From: Nymphaea colorata
Taxonomy: Eukaryota; Streptophyta; Magnoliopsida; Nymphaeales; Nymphaeaceae
Reading direction: 5' to 3'
Assembly (NCBI RefSeq): GCF_008831285.2
Contig: NW_022204838.1
Location: 1-18,038, forward strand
Length of the DNA stretch: 18,038 bases
The position numbers were made by a program, and so were the translations under genes. Positions 1 to 9,432 of the stretch are shown here, in pieces. Below the pieces are notes generated by a model that saw only the letters and a program-made list of their open reading frames with translations, searched no databases and was not told the DNA's origin. Within the stretch, counting starts at the first letter, position 1. Each line of letters begins with the position of its first letter.

Positions 1-700
1 TATAATGCAATGAGTCTTCTTTTGTGTCATCCTAAATATTAATCTCCACTTGCAGAAAAATAGCGGAGTCAAATCTCATTTGATGCAAGAAATGACTGAA
101 GCAGTGGTATTTCTCTCTCGTCCATAAAAATCCGTCATGCACATGCAATTAACTGTGTCACTCCGTTAATAATGTCTGAATTAAGATTGAAATGCATGAG
201 TCCATATTCACATGCAATCAGAGTTTAGACAATTTGAGGAGTTAAATGTTGAGGTCTCATTGACCCGGTGCGCGTAACTTCCATAAGGGCAAATTATTAT
301 GGTTCTATTACCGACCGCGAAACTATGTATTCGATTTCTTGTAAGGGACAATGAGGAGCCTAATCTTATATCATTATTTATGGTGAAATAAGAGGGAGGG
401 ACCTTGCAAAATGCGTCTCCTTCGAGCCATGTTAACGTCAACAAATAACCTGCTCGGATAACCTGATCATGAACATTATACATTAAAATGCATATTTTGT
501 AAAGATAAAGAACGATAGATCATTATTTTGAATGGTGGAATTCTTTAAGATGGTTGTTTGGCAGTTGGCATAAAAAAAATATGCCCCATATTAAAAATAT
601 AGAGAAAATGTGAGGCTATTTTTTGAATTTGGGCAAAAAGATTGACCACATCTCGAATAAAAAAAGTTCGCGAAGAAGGCGACGGAGGAAGAAAGGTTTC
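1..700. other. AT-rich intergenic DNA, no gene recognised
   Basis: No exon, RNA gene or repeat was recognised here. A minus-strand open frame of 91 codons at 208-483 has no recognisable motif and reads like chance or relic sequence. A short inverted repeat (GGCATA/TATGCC around an A-run) lies at 567-585. From about 700 on, the sequence matches the DNA just upstream of IDH copy 2 (about 6405 on). The 5' edge of the duplicated segment is therefore near 690-705, and anything before it is specific to this copy. AT-rich stretches around 570-600 could contain core promoter elements for copy 1, but nothing decisive is visible. Confidence 0.5.
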
Positions 701-818
701 TAATTTCTTCCAGGGTTCGTCGGAGGCAAGGGAGGGAGAAGAGAAGTGGGGCGAACCACGATCGGCCAGAGAAAGGGAGAGAAATCGTTTTTGCCATTGA
801 GGATCGGTTTTCCTCTCA

Positions 819-980
819 ATGGCTGCTAGCATATTTGGACGCGCTCTCCGGCGCCAATCGACGACGCTTTTCCTAGCCCGCACCCTCTCCTCCGCCGCCG
901 CCGCTTCTGCCCACTCCCATCCGAGCGACCCTGTTCCCGGCCGATGGCATCGGGCCCGAGATTGCCGAATCCGTCAAACG
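819..980 (+). pseudogene. IDH copy 1, exon 1 (presequence and N-terminus)
   Basis: ATG at 819 opens an Arg/Ser/Ala-rich mitochondrial targeting sequence identical in its first 25 residues to copy 2. Frame is lost near 907-915, where it is 2 nt shorter than copy 2. A further 1-nt loss (TTTCCC to TTCCC) and a 1-nt gain (GGCGATGG to GGCCGATGG) follow. The conserved FPGDGIGPEIAES segment can still be read from the DNA, but in shifted frames. The donor is altered: copy 2 reads CAG|GTCCGTG, whereas here it reads CAAACG|GTCGTG. Confidence 0.85.
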
Positions 981-2538
981 GTCGTGCCAAGAAAAGCCCT
1001 TCTGTTTGCTTTCTTGGTTACTGTAGGTTCATCGTCGCTGATTTATCCGTCGGTGATGTTTTCGCAAACAAAAATCGCAATTGAATTCCTGTTAGTCGTC
1101 TATGTACAGAATTGTTAACTTCAGAGTCTTCGTTCTTTGGCTTTTTAGAATCCTCGAAAATTTGAAGAAGAACCTTTACTCTTTCCCTGTTGGGTTCTAA
1201 CAAGAGTATCCTAAAGTATTCTAGCTACTTTGGGAGCATTGATGGGGTCCTGGGGATCCCTCACTACTTGTCAGTTTGAACAACACAGTCGTCGTTCTTG
1301 AAGAATTTTTGCCGTGATCAATTTTGACACTTCTACCGCTTTTTGGTTAAGATCAGAATTCGCGTATGGTGCGTTTAGGCGGTCATAATTGGCCTGATCG
1401 ATTGTCGTAAGAGAATTGATTTACATAATCAGATGGAGCTGATTCTAACGAAATTCGATCAATTAATTTCTCATGGCATGTCGGCTTCAATTTTAAGGCA
1501 TAGATTATGATTTCTTACCATGCAGTGTGTGATCCCAGTTTCGGAATCTGTTGAACATTATCCAAGTGGTAGAGTTATTTGTCTGCATTGGTACTTATGA
1601 AACTGCAAACGATGAGGTTTTCTTTTAATCTTTTTGGCGCTCTTTGATTCTATTGTCCACGAATTAGTATGCTGATGATCTCGCATCACAACTTTATACG
1701 TTATCTACCTGTATCAATTTATGTTCCTTTTGATATTTTTGCACATTAGTTGAATACCACAGTTAGTTGTCACTTCTTTCTGTTAACAAAGTAGCGCATC
1801 ATTTTGGAATGAGGGTGTTAGTGCAGACAATGCACTGAAAGCCACGATCCTAGTTGAGGAAATGCTTTGGCTGATTCGTGAAACATCATGGCTGATTGTT
1901 TTGCTGTTTTCTCTATCACGTATCCAGAGCATCTGGAGGACTTCTCAAGTTATCGTCTAGTTACTTAGGTGTTAGAGATTGCATGTAAATCTGATGAGGA
2001 GTTTGGTCTACCTTTTATTTTGTTAGTTCAGTGTCTTGCAACAGTTCTGTTCTGTTTTTCCTGTTAGTGCGATGATGATTAGTTGCACATGGTGTTTTAC
2101 TAGAAATCTCCTAGATTGCCTATGATTTCCTAAAATTTGTCAGGAAGAACCCGTGCAAAATATCAACTAGCACGTGTTCATGTGTATACCAGGAATTTTT
2201 TTTTGTGGGAGTGGCCTGACCTTTTGGGTAAATCTAAGAATAATTTGTGGAATAAATGAATAAAAGCATTTTTAAATGAAATTATTAACTTTCATTGCTG
2301 CAGTTGTATTTTTTCCAGGTATTTGGAAGGTGCTGTGAAATTTGTTTTCAGATTAAAGGATTCTAGTATCTAGACTGAGATATTTCATATTTGATCATGC
2401 CATCACATCAGTCCCATTCCTTATTGCATGAGTTATCTTTCCAATGATTTGCGGTGGATTTCTGAGTTTTCACCATAAAGATTGTAGCTATGTGGATGGA
2501 TTACTTGATTGACCTGGGATTAGTTTTCACTATTTTAG
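981..2538 (+). other. IDH copy 1, intron 1 (about 1.56 kb)
   Basis: This long first intron aligns along its whole length with 6689-8252 of copy 2, with scattered substitutions and small indels. It ends in a pyrimidine-rich stretch and AG (TATTTTAG). No nested gene or clear transposon insertion was seen in either copy, and their similar lengths (1558 and 1564 nt) mean neither gained a large insertion after the duplication. Confidence 0.75.
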
Positions 2539-2859
2539 GTGTTTAATGCTGCTGAAGTGCCCATTGAATGGGGAAGAACATTTTGTGGGTGTCCAAGTTG
2601 ACCCTAGGACACAAAGTTTTTTGACTTGGGAAGTTTAGAATCTGTGAGAAGGAATGGTGTTGGCTTAAAAGGGCCAATGGCTACACCGATTGCAAAGGGC
2701 CATAGATCATTGAATCTTACCTTGCGGAAAGAACTTGGTCTCTATGCCAATGTCAGACCTTGCTACAGCCTCCCTGGCTACAAAACCCGATATGATAATG
2801 TTGATCTTGTGACAATTCGTGAGAACACGGAAGGCGAGTACAGTGGCCTGGAGCATCAG
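2539..2859 (+). pseudogene. IDH copy 1, exon 2
   Basis: Begins VFNAAEVPIEW. One extra G in the run at 2570-2573 shifts the frame, and a missing A near 2632 (GGGAAGTTT against GGGAAAGTTT in copy 2) restores it, so roughly 20 codons are read wrongly. The rest is intact and conserved: [67 protein letters not shown]. The donor is CAG|GTAATT at 2860. Copy 2 keeps only the first 230 nt of this exon. Confidence 0.88.
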
Positions 2860-2945
2860 GTAATTTTGTTGAGCAATGGCTGTCTCTTGTCTTCTCTTGC
2901 CCTCTTTTTCGAGCTTTTCAGTTAGTTTTTTTGTTTTGTAATCAG

Positions 2946-3106
2946 GTTGTTAGAGGAGTTGTTGAAAGTATCAAAATCATTACCAGACAAGCTAGTCTGA
3001 GAGTAGCAGATATGCTTTCCACTATGCTAAAACCCATGGAAGAAAAAAGTTTCTGCCATACACAAAGCCAACATTATGAGGAAGACTGATGGAACTTTTT
3101 CTCAAG
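2946..3106 (+). pseudogene. IDH copy 1, exon 3
   Basis: Starts VVRGVVESIKIITRQASLRVA after an AG at 2944-2945. A 1-nt loss near 3010, another within the A-run near 3041-3047 and a 1-nt gain near 3094 leave the exon out of frame. The family segments YAFHYAKTHGR, AIHKANIMRKTDG and LFLK remain legible across the three frames. The donor is AAG|GTACAT. Confidence 0.82.
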
Positions 3107-3191
3107 GTACATTTATACTTGCTTTCCATTTCCGAGATGATGATTTCTCTTCTTTGATCTCACTTAGCTTTCCATTCTCTTTCGGTTGCAG

Positions 3192-3269
3192 GTGCTGCCG
3201 AGCAGGTAGCAGAAAAGTATCCAGAGATCAATTATGAGGAAGTCATCATTGATAATTGCTGTATGATGG
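3192..3269 (+). pseudogene. IDH copy 1, exon 4
   Basis: Encodes the family segment [25 protein letters not shown]. An extra C in CGAGCAGGTAG (near 3202) breaks the frame. The end reads ATGATGGGTACGC, where an extra G near the donor makes the exact boundary ambiguous by one base (3268 or 3269). Confidence 0.8.
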
Positions 3270-3493
3270 GTACGCTATATGTTGTTACTAATTCTATGAT
3301 GATGAGAACAAAAATGTTCACACGCTATTTATATACTGCATATTTGCTTATTTTTCATAAGCCATCTCTTAGTTTCTTACAATTGTATTTCCAATTTGTC
3401 AAATTTGCATTGTACCTTAGTTACTCTGAGTTGAGCGGACACTTTCATTGTGTGTTTTAAAATAAACATTAATCCAGTGATCTGTATGTTCAG

Positions 3494-3740
<247 letters not shown>

Positions 3741-4210
3741 TGAGAACTCTGTAGATGTACATGCCTATGTATTAGCCAGTTTCATCTCATCACATTGGTT
3801 TTTGTGTCTCGCTGTTGCTACATTTCAAATCTCTGCAGAATTAGTTCTTGACTTAGGCTGCCTTAGGCTGTCCATGACACCTCACATATTCTGAAGTTGT
3901 TTCGCAAGATCAAGTGATTTAATTTGTGTATGTCTTATCTTCACCTCCGATTTGAATACATTCATAGAGGACCATGTCCAATGTATTGAGTTTAGGAGTA
4001 CTGCAGCTCGCACAGCTGTTCATAATCGAGTCATTTTAATGTTATCAAGGAATCTTGCAGCTTTTAGTAAAATTTCAGTTACCCCGTTGGTGTTAGTCTG
4101 CCCACTTGTCAGTTGTCACCTTTTGGTCTTCTCAAAGTTTTGGCATAATTTTTGTGACGTTATGAAGAAGACATAATTATCATTTTGTTTGTTTGCTTGG
4201 ACGAGTGCAG

Positions 4211-4400
4211 AACCTTGCAAATCCTACAGCCTACTCTTGAGTTCAGTATCCATGTTGCGGCATTTGGGTCTCAATGATAAAGCGACAGAATTCATGAAGC
4301 CATCCTCAGGACCATTGCAGATGGAAATCACAGGACTCGTGATCTTGGGGGCACTGCAACAACATCCGAATTCACAGAGGCAGTTTGCAACAACCTTTGA
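4211..4400 (+). pseudogene. IDH copy 1, exon 7 and stop codon
   Basis: Encodes NLANPTA then LLLSSVSMLRHLGLNDKATE, followed by HEAILRTIADGNHRTRDLGG and TATTSEFTEAVCNNL, and ends at TGA 4398-4400. One base is missing in ACAGCC(C)TACTC near 4231-4233, and one in GACAGAA(A)TTCATG near 4289. Apart from these, every codon fits the family, including the normal C-terminus. Confidence 0.85.
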
Positions 4401-5261
4401 GAGCTCACAAAAATGGTCAGAATGGCTGGTTTTTTTTTTTGAATAATTTGGCCCAGCCAACTTCTCTCATTCTAGACTTCTAGTGGATATGGGCTTGCGG
4501 GAACGATGTCCTTGAGGGTTAATAAGATTGCATGCCCAGTAATTTCTTTTATGCTGTAATGACCCATTTTGCTACCCTCACTTTTTTTTCTTCTTTTAAA
4601 TTTATTTTGATGCTTGGAGATCAATCTTATCCAACAAACCATTGGGCTGGTGATCTCTATTGTGATATTATTACTGAATTATTGGGTCAGATATATTTTG
4701 TTCACCTTCCTTCTACCTGTCTAGATAGTTTTCCACTGCCTACAGAGAATAAAAATTATTGGTTGCATGGCACATATCGCTAACAAATTTTCGTCTTCTA
4801 ATGGATGCCGTGGCCATAAGATCTTGTCCATATTTGGTTTGCAGGGAAGTTGCTTCAACTTGTAAAACAGGCTCATTGGGTTAAAGATGAATAATATGTC
4901 CTAGGAAGTAAAGAAACGTGTTCTATTTTACAAACTTAACTTAAAAGTGCTCATTTTTTTGCTTACAGAGTTCGGGTTCGATTACCTATTGAATTCTTTC
5001 GCCCAAGCCTTACAGGAAAAAGTTCTTCCGGAAATGTCGATGACACTCTTGATTCTCACGTGTAAATTTGACTCCGGATATGAAGGAACGGTAATTAAGT
5101 GGGTTGGTGTAATTGCACGTTTTAAACATCGTGCAGTACTTCCCTTTGCAAATGGTAAGAAACATGTGGTGAAAGTCGAAAACAAAATCAGTTTCTGGCC
5201 TCTTCACTTCGACGCATTGGCACGCCATAGTTTTAGGTGAAACTTTCAAAAGGAGGCCTTT
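4401..5261. other. 3' flank of IDH copy 1 and intergenic DNA, no gene recognised
   Basis: The first part is the expected 3' untranslated and flanking sequence of copy 1, with a T-run at 4430-4440 and AT-rich DNA, but no confident polyadenylation signal. An open frame of 97 codons at 4947-5240 overlaps two minus-strand open frames and has no motif I recognise. It may be a relic of an element but cannot be named. Confidence 0.5.
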
Positions 5262-5660
5262 CCAATTCGGTTTTTGAAACCGAGACGCCTTTCCACCCAG
5301 TTCTTAAACCGGAGATGTCTCCTCGACCCGGTTCTTGAAACCGATACGCTCCCCGACCCGGTTCTTGAAACTGAGTTGTCTCCCAACCTGGTTCTTGAAA
5401 CCGGAGATGCCTCCCTGACCCGGTTCTTGAAACCGATACGTTTTCTCCAACCCGGTTCTTGAATGGAGATGCCTTCCCAACCCGTTCTAGAAACCGAGTT
5501 GTCTCTCCACGGGTTTTTGAAACCAATACACCTCCAACCCGGTTCTTGAAACCAAGATGCTTCCCCAACCCAGTTCTTGAAACCGAGTTGTCTCCCGACC
5601 CGGTTCTTGAAACGAGATGTCTCTCCAACCCAATTCTTGAAACCGAGACACCTACCCAAA
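5262..5660 (+). repeat. 31-bp minisatellite, about 13 units, each with an internal inverted repeat
   Basis: About 13 tandem copies of a unit like ACCCGGTTCTTGAAACCGAG plus ~11 bases of CT-rich sequence. Most units contain the inverted repeat CGGTT-CTTGA-AACCG (5-bp arms, 5-nt loop). The base following the stem falls into recurrent variants (GAGATG, GATACG, GAGTTG). Units 2-3-4 and 5-6 repeat the same variant order, which suggests growth by blocks of about three units (~93 bp). The period is not a multiple of three, so long open frames on both strands here are by-products of the repeat and not genes. Confidence 0.9.
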
Positions 5661-5960
5661 CACCGGTCAAATACCGATTCATAAACTTGTTCCACAATAA
5701 TTATCGGTAACTCATTAATTAATGAATAAAAAATAAAGCACTGGATCGGATTTATTTTCTCGCTTTGGGTGACGATTTAGCCGCGATGATTTAATATTTT
5801 GTATTTGCGTCTTCGGAATTTGAAGTTATGTACAAAAGTTATAAAAAAAGTTCAAGAAACAAACTTCTCAACCGTTACCGTTTAAGAAGGCTTTCCTTTT
5901 CCTGCCGAGTTTGGAAAGCCTCTCTCGCTCTCTCTTGACGGGAGCGAGGCCGAATCGTCG
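5661..5960. other. AT-rich spacer running into a possible 5' untranslated region
   Basis: No gene was seen. The last ~60 bases before 5961 turn CT- and GC-richer (CTCTCTCGCTCTCTCTTGACGG), typical of a plant 5' untranslated region, and lead into the short unidentified exon. Confidence 0.4.
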
Positions 5961-6376
5961 ATGGGGCGGACGATGGAGGAAGATGCAGATTGGGTGCGTG
6001 GGTTGTCGCAGTTCATCCTTCAGAATTCGCTACTTGCCTCTGGTGGTGGAGTAAGACTGTAAGTTTCCTCCCTCTTCCATTCGCTCTTTCTGTTTTTTCT
6101 GTGCTTCATTTGCTCTTTCTGCTCTCATCATCATTTGCTCTTTCTGTTCTCTGCTCTCATCATGGTTTGGCAAAAATTTTGTCCCACAGAAACAATGATC
6201 GCTATGACTCGAAGGGAAATACGCCACGAAATTTTTGGAGGAGACGGGAGAGAGTGAGGGCTTCGAGAGTGTTTTGCAAAGGGATTGGGAGAGATTGTTG
6301 TCATCCTCCAAAACCGCCACGTCTTTGCGCATCTCGTCCTCTGCTGGGTCAACTTCCTCAACCTCATCACCACCGG
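5961..6376 (+). pseudogene. 5' fragment of an unidentified gene
   Basis: ATG at 5961 starts 30 codons (MGRTMEEDADWVRGLSQF and following) that end exactly at a consensus donor, GGA|GTAAGA, at 6050/6051. They follow a CT-rich leader, so this looks like a real first exon. Further on, 6208-6376 contains an open frame (LEGKYATKFLEETGESEG, then FESVLQRDWERLL, then Ser/Thr-rich) whose last 49 bases recur after IDH copy 2 at 8487-8535. I do not recognise the protein and cannot say which frame of the second part is real. No intact continuation exists in the window. Confidence 0.5.
6328..6376 (+). repeat. 49-bp direct repeat, left copy
   Basis: Matches 8487-8535 at 45 of 49 positions, starting CGCATCTCGTCC and ending ATCACCACCGG. 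All four differences are C/T transitions. The pair brackets IDH copy 2 and probably records its insertion into the unidentified gene. Confidence 0.85.
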
Positions 6377-6523
6377 AAGAAAGCGAGAGACGAAGTCACC
6401 TTTCTGATTTCTTCCAGGGTTCGTCGGAGGCGAGAGAAGGAGAAGAGAAGTGGGGAGAACCACGATCGGCCAGAGAGAGGGAGAGAGGATCTTTTTTGCC
6501 ATTGAGGATCGGTTTTCCTCTCA

Positions 6524-6688
6524 ATGGCTGCTAGCATATTTGGACGCGCTCTCCGGCGCCAATCGACGACGCTTTTCCTAGCCCGCACCCTCTCCTCCAC
6601 CGCCGCCGCTTCTGCTACCGCTCCCATCCGCGCGACCCTGTTTCCCGGCGATGGCATCGGGCCCGAGATTGCCGAATCCGTCAAACAG
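6524..6688 (+). pseudogene. IDH copy 2, exon 1
   Basis: An intact 165-nt exon in one frame. It holds an Arg/Ser/Ala-rich mitochondrial targeting sequence, then the N-terminal beta-strand and loop ATLFPGDGIGPEIAES of the isocitrate/isopropylmalate dehydrogenase fold. Where copy 1 is frameshifted, this copy keeps the frame, so it shows what the ancestral exon looked like. Confidence 0.88.
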
Positions 6689-8252
6689 GTCCGTGCCCAA
6701 GAAAAGCCCCTCTGTTTGCTTTCTTGGTTTACTGTAGGTCTCATCGTCGCTGTTATATTCCGTCGGCGATGTTTTCGCAACGAAAAATCGCAATTGAATT
6801 CCTGTTAGTCGTCTATGTACAGAATTGTTAGCTTCAGAGTCTTCGTTTCTTGGCTTTTTAGAATCCTCGAAAATTTGAAGAAGAACTCTTTACTCTTTCC
6901 CTGTTGGGTTCCTAACAAGAGTATCCTAAAGTATTCTAGCTACTTGGGAGCACTGATGGGGATTCCTCACTACTTGTCAGTTTGAACAACCACCGTCGTC
7001 ATTCTTGAAGAATTTTTGCGGTGATAAATTTTGACACTTCCTACCGCTTTTTGGTTAAGATCAAGGAATCGCGTATGGTGCGTTTAGGCGGTCATAATTG
7101 GCCTGATCGATTGTCGCGGAGAATTGATTTACATAATCGGATGGAGCTGATTCTAACGAAATTCGATCAATTAATTTCTCATGCCATGTCGGCTTCAAAT
7201 TTTATGTCATAAGTTATGATTTCGTACCATACAGTGTGTGATCCCAATCTCGGAATCTGTTGAACATTATCCAAGTGGTAGAGTTATTTGTCTGCCTCGG
7301 TACCTATTAAACTGCAAACGATGAGATTTTCTTTTAATTTTTTTGGCGCTCTTTCATTATATTGTCCACAATTAGTATGCTGATGATCTTGCATCACAAC
7401 TTTATAAGTTATCTACCTGTATCCAGTTATGTTCCTTTTGATATTTTTTGCACATTAGTTAGATACCACAGTTAGTTGTCACCTCTGTCTGTTAACGAAG
7501 TATCGCATCATTTTGGAACGAGGGTGTTATTGCAGACAATACACTGAAGGCCCACGATCCTAGTTGAGGAAATGCTTCGGCAGATTGGTGAAACATCATG
7601 GCTGATTGCTTTTGCTGTTTTCTCTATCACGTATCCAGAGCATCTGGAGGGCTTCTCAAGTTATTGTCTAGTTACTTAGGTGTTAGAGAGTGCATGTAAA
7701 TTGTGATGAGGAGTTTGGTCTACCTCTTATGTTGTTAGTTCGGTGCCTTGCAACAGTTCTTGTTCTGTTTTTTCCTGTTAGTGCGATGATGATTAGTTGC
7801 ACATGGTGTTTTACTAGAAAACTCGTAGATTGCCTATGATTTCCTAAAGTTTTATCAGGAAGAACCCGTGCAAAATATCGACTAGCACTTGTTCATGTGT
7901 ATACCAGGAAATTTTTTTGTGGGAGTGCCTGACCTTTTTAGGCAACTCTGAGAATAATTTTTGGAATAAATGATGAAAAGCATTTTTAGATGAAATTATT
8001 TACTTTCATTGCTGGAGTTGTATTTTTTTCCAGGTATTTGGTAGGTGCTGTGAAATTTGTTTTCAGATGAAAGGATTCTAGTATCTAGACTGAGATATTT
8101 CATATTTGACGTGCCATCACATCAGTCCGATTCCTTATCGCATGAGTTATCTTTCCAATGATTTGCGGTGGATTTCTGAGTTTTCACCATAAAGATTGTA
8201 GCTATGTGCATGGATTACTTGATTGACCTGGGATTAGTTTTCACTATTTTAG
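6689..8252 (+). other. IDH copy 2, intron 1
   Basis: A 1564-nt intron matching intron 1 of copy 1 end to end. It retains GT and AG ends and a T-rich acceptor tract. No nested gene or clear transposon was seen. Confidence 0.75.
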
Positions 8253-8482
8253 GTGTTTAATGCTGCTGAAGTGCCCATTGAATGGGAAGAACATTTTGTG
8301 GGTGACCAAGTTGACCCTAGGACACAAAGTTTTTTTACTTGGGAAAGTTTAGAATCTGTGAGGAGGAATGGTGTTGGCTTAAAAGGGCCAATGCCTACAC
8401 GGATTGCAAAGGGCCATAGATCATTGAATCTTGCCCTGCGGAAAGAACTTGGTCTCTATGCCAATGTCAGATCTTGCTACAG
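8253..8482 (+). pseudogene. IDH copy 2, truncated exon 2
   Basis: Starts VFNAAEVPIEWEEHFVGDQV and continues [20 protein letters not shown] to [12 protein letters not shown]. It lacks the rest of exon 2 (PGYKTRYDN to GLEHQ) and all later exons. The break at 8482/8483 is sharp, and the next recognisable DNA is the right-hand 49-bp repeat. Confidence 0.88.
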
Positions 8483-8486
8483 TTCA

Positions 8487-8535
8487 CGCATCTCGTCCTC
8501 CGTTGGGCCAACTTCCTCAACCTCATCACCACTGG
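8487..8535 (+). repeat. 49-bp direct repeat, right copy
   Basis: Partner of 6328-6376 (45 of 49 identical). Past 8535 the sequence continues GTGGCAACATCTC, whereas the left copy is followed by AAGAAAGCGAG. The right copy therefore continues into what was probably the original downstream part of the unidentified gene. Confidence 0.85.
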
Positions 8536-8625
8536 TGGCAACATCTCATCGCACCACGACGTTTCCAGGTTCATGGTTTGGGGAATCATTCCTAATATCC
8601 GCATAAGCACAAGCGCATGTTAAGG
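8487..8625 (+). pseudogene. Continuation of the unidentified gene
   Basis: After the right-hand repeat, two frames stay open for about 40 codons. One reads ISSSVGPTSSTSSP then SWFGESFLISA and stops at 8604-8606. The other reads HLVLRWANFLNLITTGGNIS and VSRFMVWGIIPNI. A possible donor, AAG|GTGAGC, lies near 8623. The second frame, with its regular hydrophobic pattern, looks more protein-like, but I recognise neither. Confidence 0.35.
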
Positions 8626-9123
8626 TGAGCAATTTTTTCTATAAGAAACCTAATTTCCTATTTTCATCCAATCTCTCCCCATTTTGTTATCTCTCGCTCC
8701 CTACTTCGCAGGAGTTTTCCAGATCTCTATCTCTCCCTGCTTTTCCAGTACGTTCTCTCAATCTCCATTAATGTTCAATCTCCTCTTTGGTCTCTCGATC
8801 TCGATCTGTCCCTTTCTTTATTTTTTATCTACTGATTGGCGTGTGCACCTCTCTCACTCTCCCGCTCCCTCTCTCCCTCGATTGGCCATTCTGACTGTTT
8901 TTCTCTTGATCTGTGTCCCTTGATCTTGAACTCTAGTTTACTCTCGATCTATCAACATTGTTGTCGCTACTTGCTTCACTTGCTCGCTGTTTGCCCTAAG
9001 CATAGGAGAAATTTCATTTCCCGGGCTGATTGAGCGAAATTGCAAGTTCATTGATCATTCTTGGTTGCGTCACTTTCTCACCGTCTGCCCTAAGCATAGG
9101 AGTCTCCTATTTTGTTATTTCAG
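8626..9123. other. CT-rich spacer or intron with a 17-bp direct repeat
   Basis: CT- and T-rich plant non-coding DNA, with many CTCTC, TCGATC and CCCTC runs, ends in a good acceptor (TTGTTATTTCAG) directly before the valyl-tRNA synthetase exon. TGCCCTAAGCATAGGAG occurs twice, at 8992-9008 and 9086-9102 (94 bp apart). No coding exon was recognised. Confidence 0.5.
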
Positions 9124-9432
9124 TGGACTTGGTCTGTTTGAAGCTTGCAAAAAGTTGTGGGCGGATCTTGAAGATGCTGGTCTTGCTGTGAAGAAGGAAT
9201 CATCTACATCAAGAGTACCAAGATCATAACGTGGTGGGGAGGTCAGGAATTTTCTCTCCATATGTATCATAACACAATTGGTTTTTGGCAAAACAATCTA
9301 GTCAAACTAAATGGAGCATTTGTACGTTATAGGTGATAGAGCCACTTGTTGGTAAGCAGTTGTTTGTAGTCATGGGGCCTTAGGGCACTGGAAAAGGGAA
9401 ACAAACCCATCATTCTTGAGAGGTTTGAAAAG
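9124..9432 (+). pseudogene. Valyl-tRNA synthetase fragment, organellar type (two exons, disabled)
   Basis: Valyl-tRNA synthetase charges tRNA-Val. The family segment here follows the catalytic entry region and leads to RGGEVIEPLVSKQWFV. Exon a (9124-9241) reads GLGLFEACKKLWADLEDAG then LAVKKESSTSRVPRS, a stop (TAA 9227-9229 where the family has Gln), then RGGE and donor GAG|GTCAGG. Exon b (9333-9432) begins after TTATAG and reads VIEPLVGKQLFVVMGP, where Trp of KQWFV is Leu. It is then about 17 nt short by comparison with the remembered family, and resumes in another frame as ALEKGNKPIILERFEK with donor AAG|GTACAC. The RSQRGGEVIEP form fits the bacterial-like plastid/mitochondrial enzyme of plants better than the cytosolic one. 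No upstream or downstream exons were seen, so it is a captured or leftover piece. Confidence 0.8.

Larger units (their letters stand above)
6524..8482 (+). pseudogene. NAD-dependent isocitrate dehydrogenase catalytic subunit, copy 2 (5' fragment)
   Basis: A duplicate of the 5' part of copy 1: 5' untranslated region, exon 1, all of intron 1 and the first 230 nt of exon 2. Exon 1 (6524-6688, 55 codons) is open, runs MAASIFGRAL to FPGDGIGPEIAESVKQ, and has a good donor, CAG|GTCCGT. Exon 2 starts at 8253 and stays in frame to TGCTACAG at 8482, where IDH homology stops abruptly. It carries replacements at positions the family keeps (MATP becomes MPTR, RPCYS becomes RSCYS), so it is also decaying. 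If spliced, the frame would run on about 41 codons into foreign sequence (ending 8606) and give a ~170-residue protein without the catalytic domain. It lies between the 49-bp direct repeats. Confidence 0.9.

Noticed and set aside
208-483. Minus-strand open frame of 91 codons
   Set aside because: No recognisable motif, no splice or promoter context; a frame this long is expected by chance in a window of this size.
819-1118. Open frame of 99 codons taken as a complete gene
   Set aside because: It is IDH exon 1 read past a frameshift and on into intron 1; only the first ~30 codons are in the native frame.
4947-5240. Open frame of 97 codons before the minisatellite
   Set aside because: Overlapped by minus-strand frames of similar length and without any family signature; not supported as a gene.
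5262-5660. Tandem hairpins as a terminator or attachment site array
   Set aside because: Intrinsic terminators and phage-type attachment sites do not apply here; the stems are only 5 bp and are a property of the repeat unit.
5233-5697. Long minus-strand frames of about 150 codons with repeated SRTG/FKNRVG motifs
   Set aside because: Two frames are open together and show the same peptide motif, which is the result of a 31-bp repeat cycling through frames.
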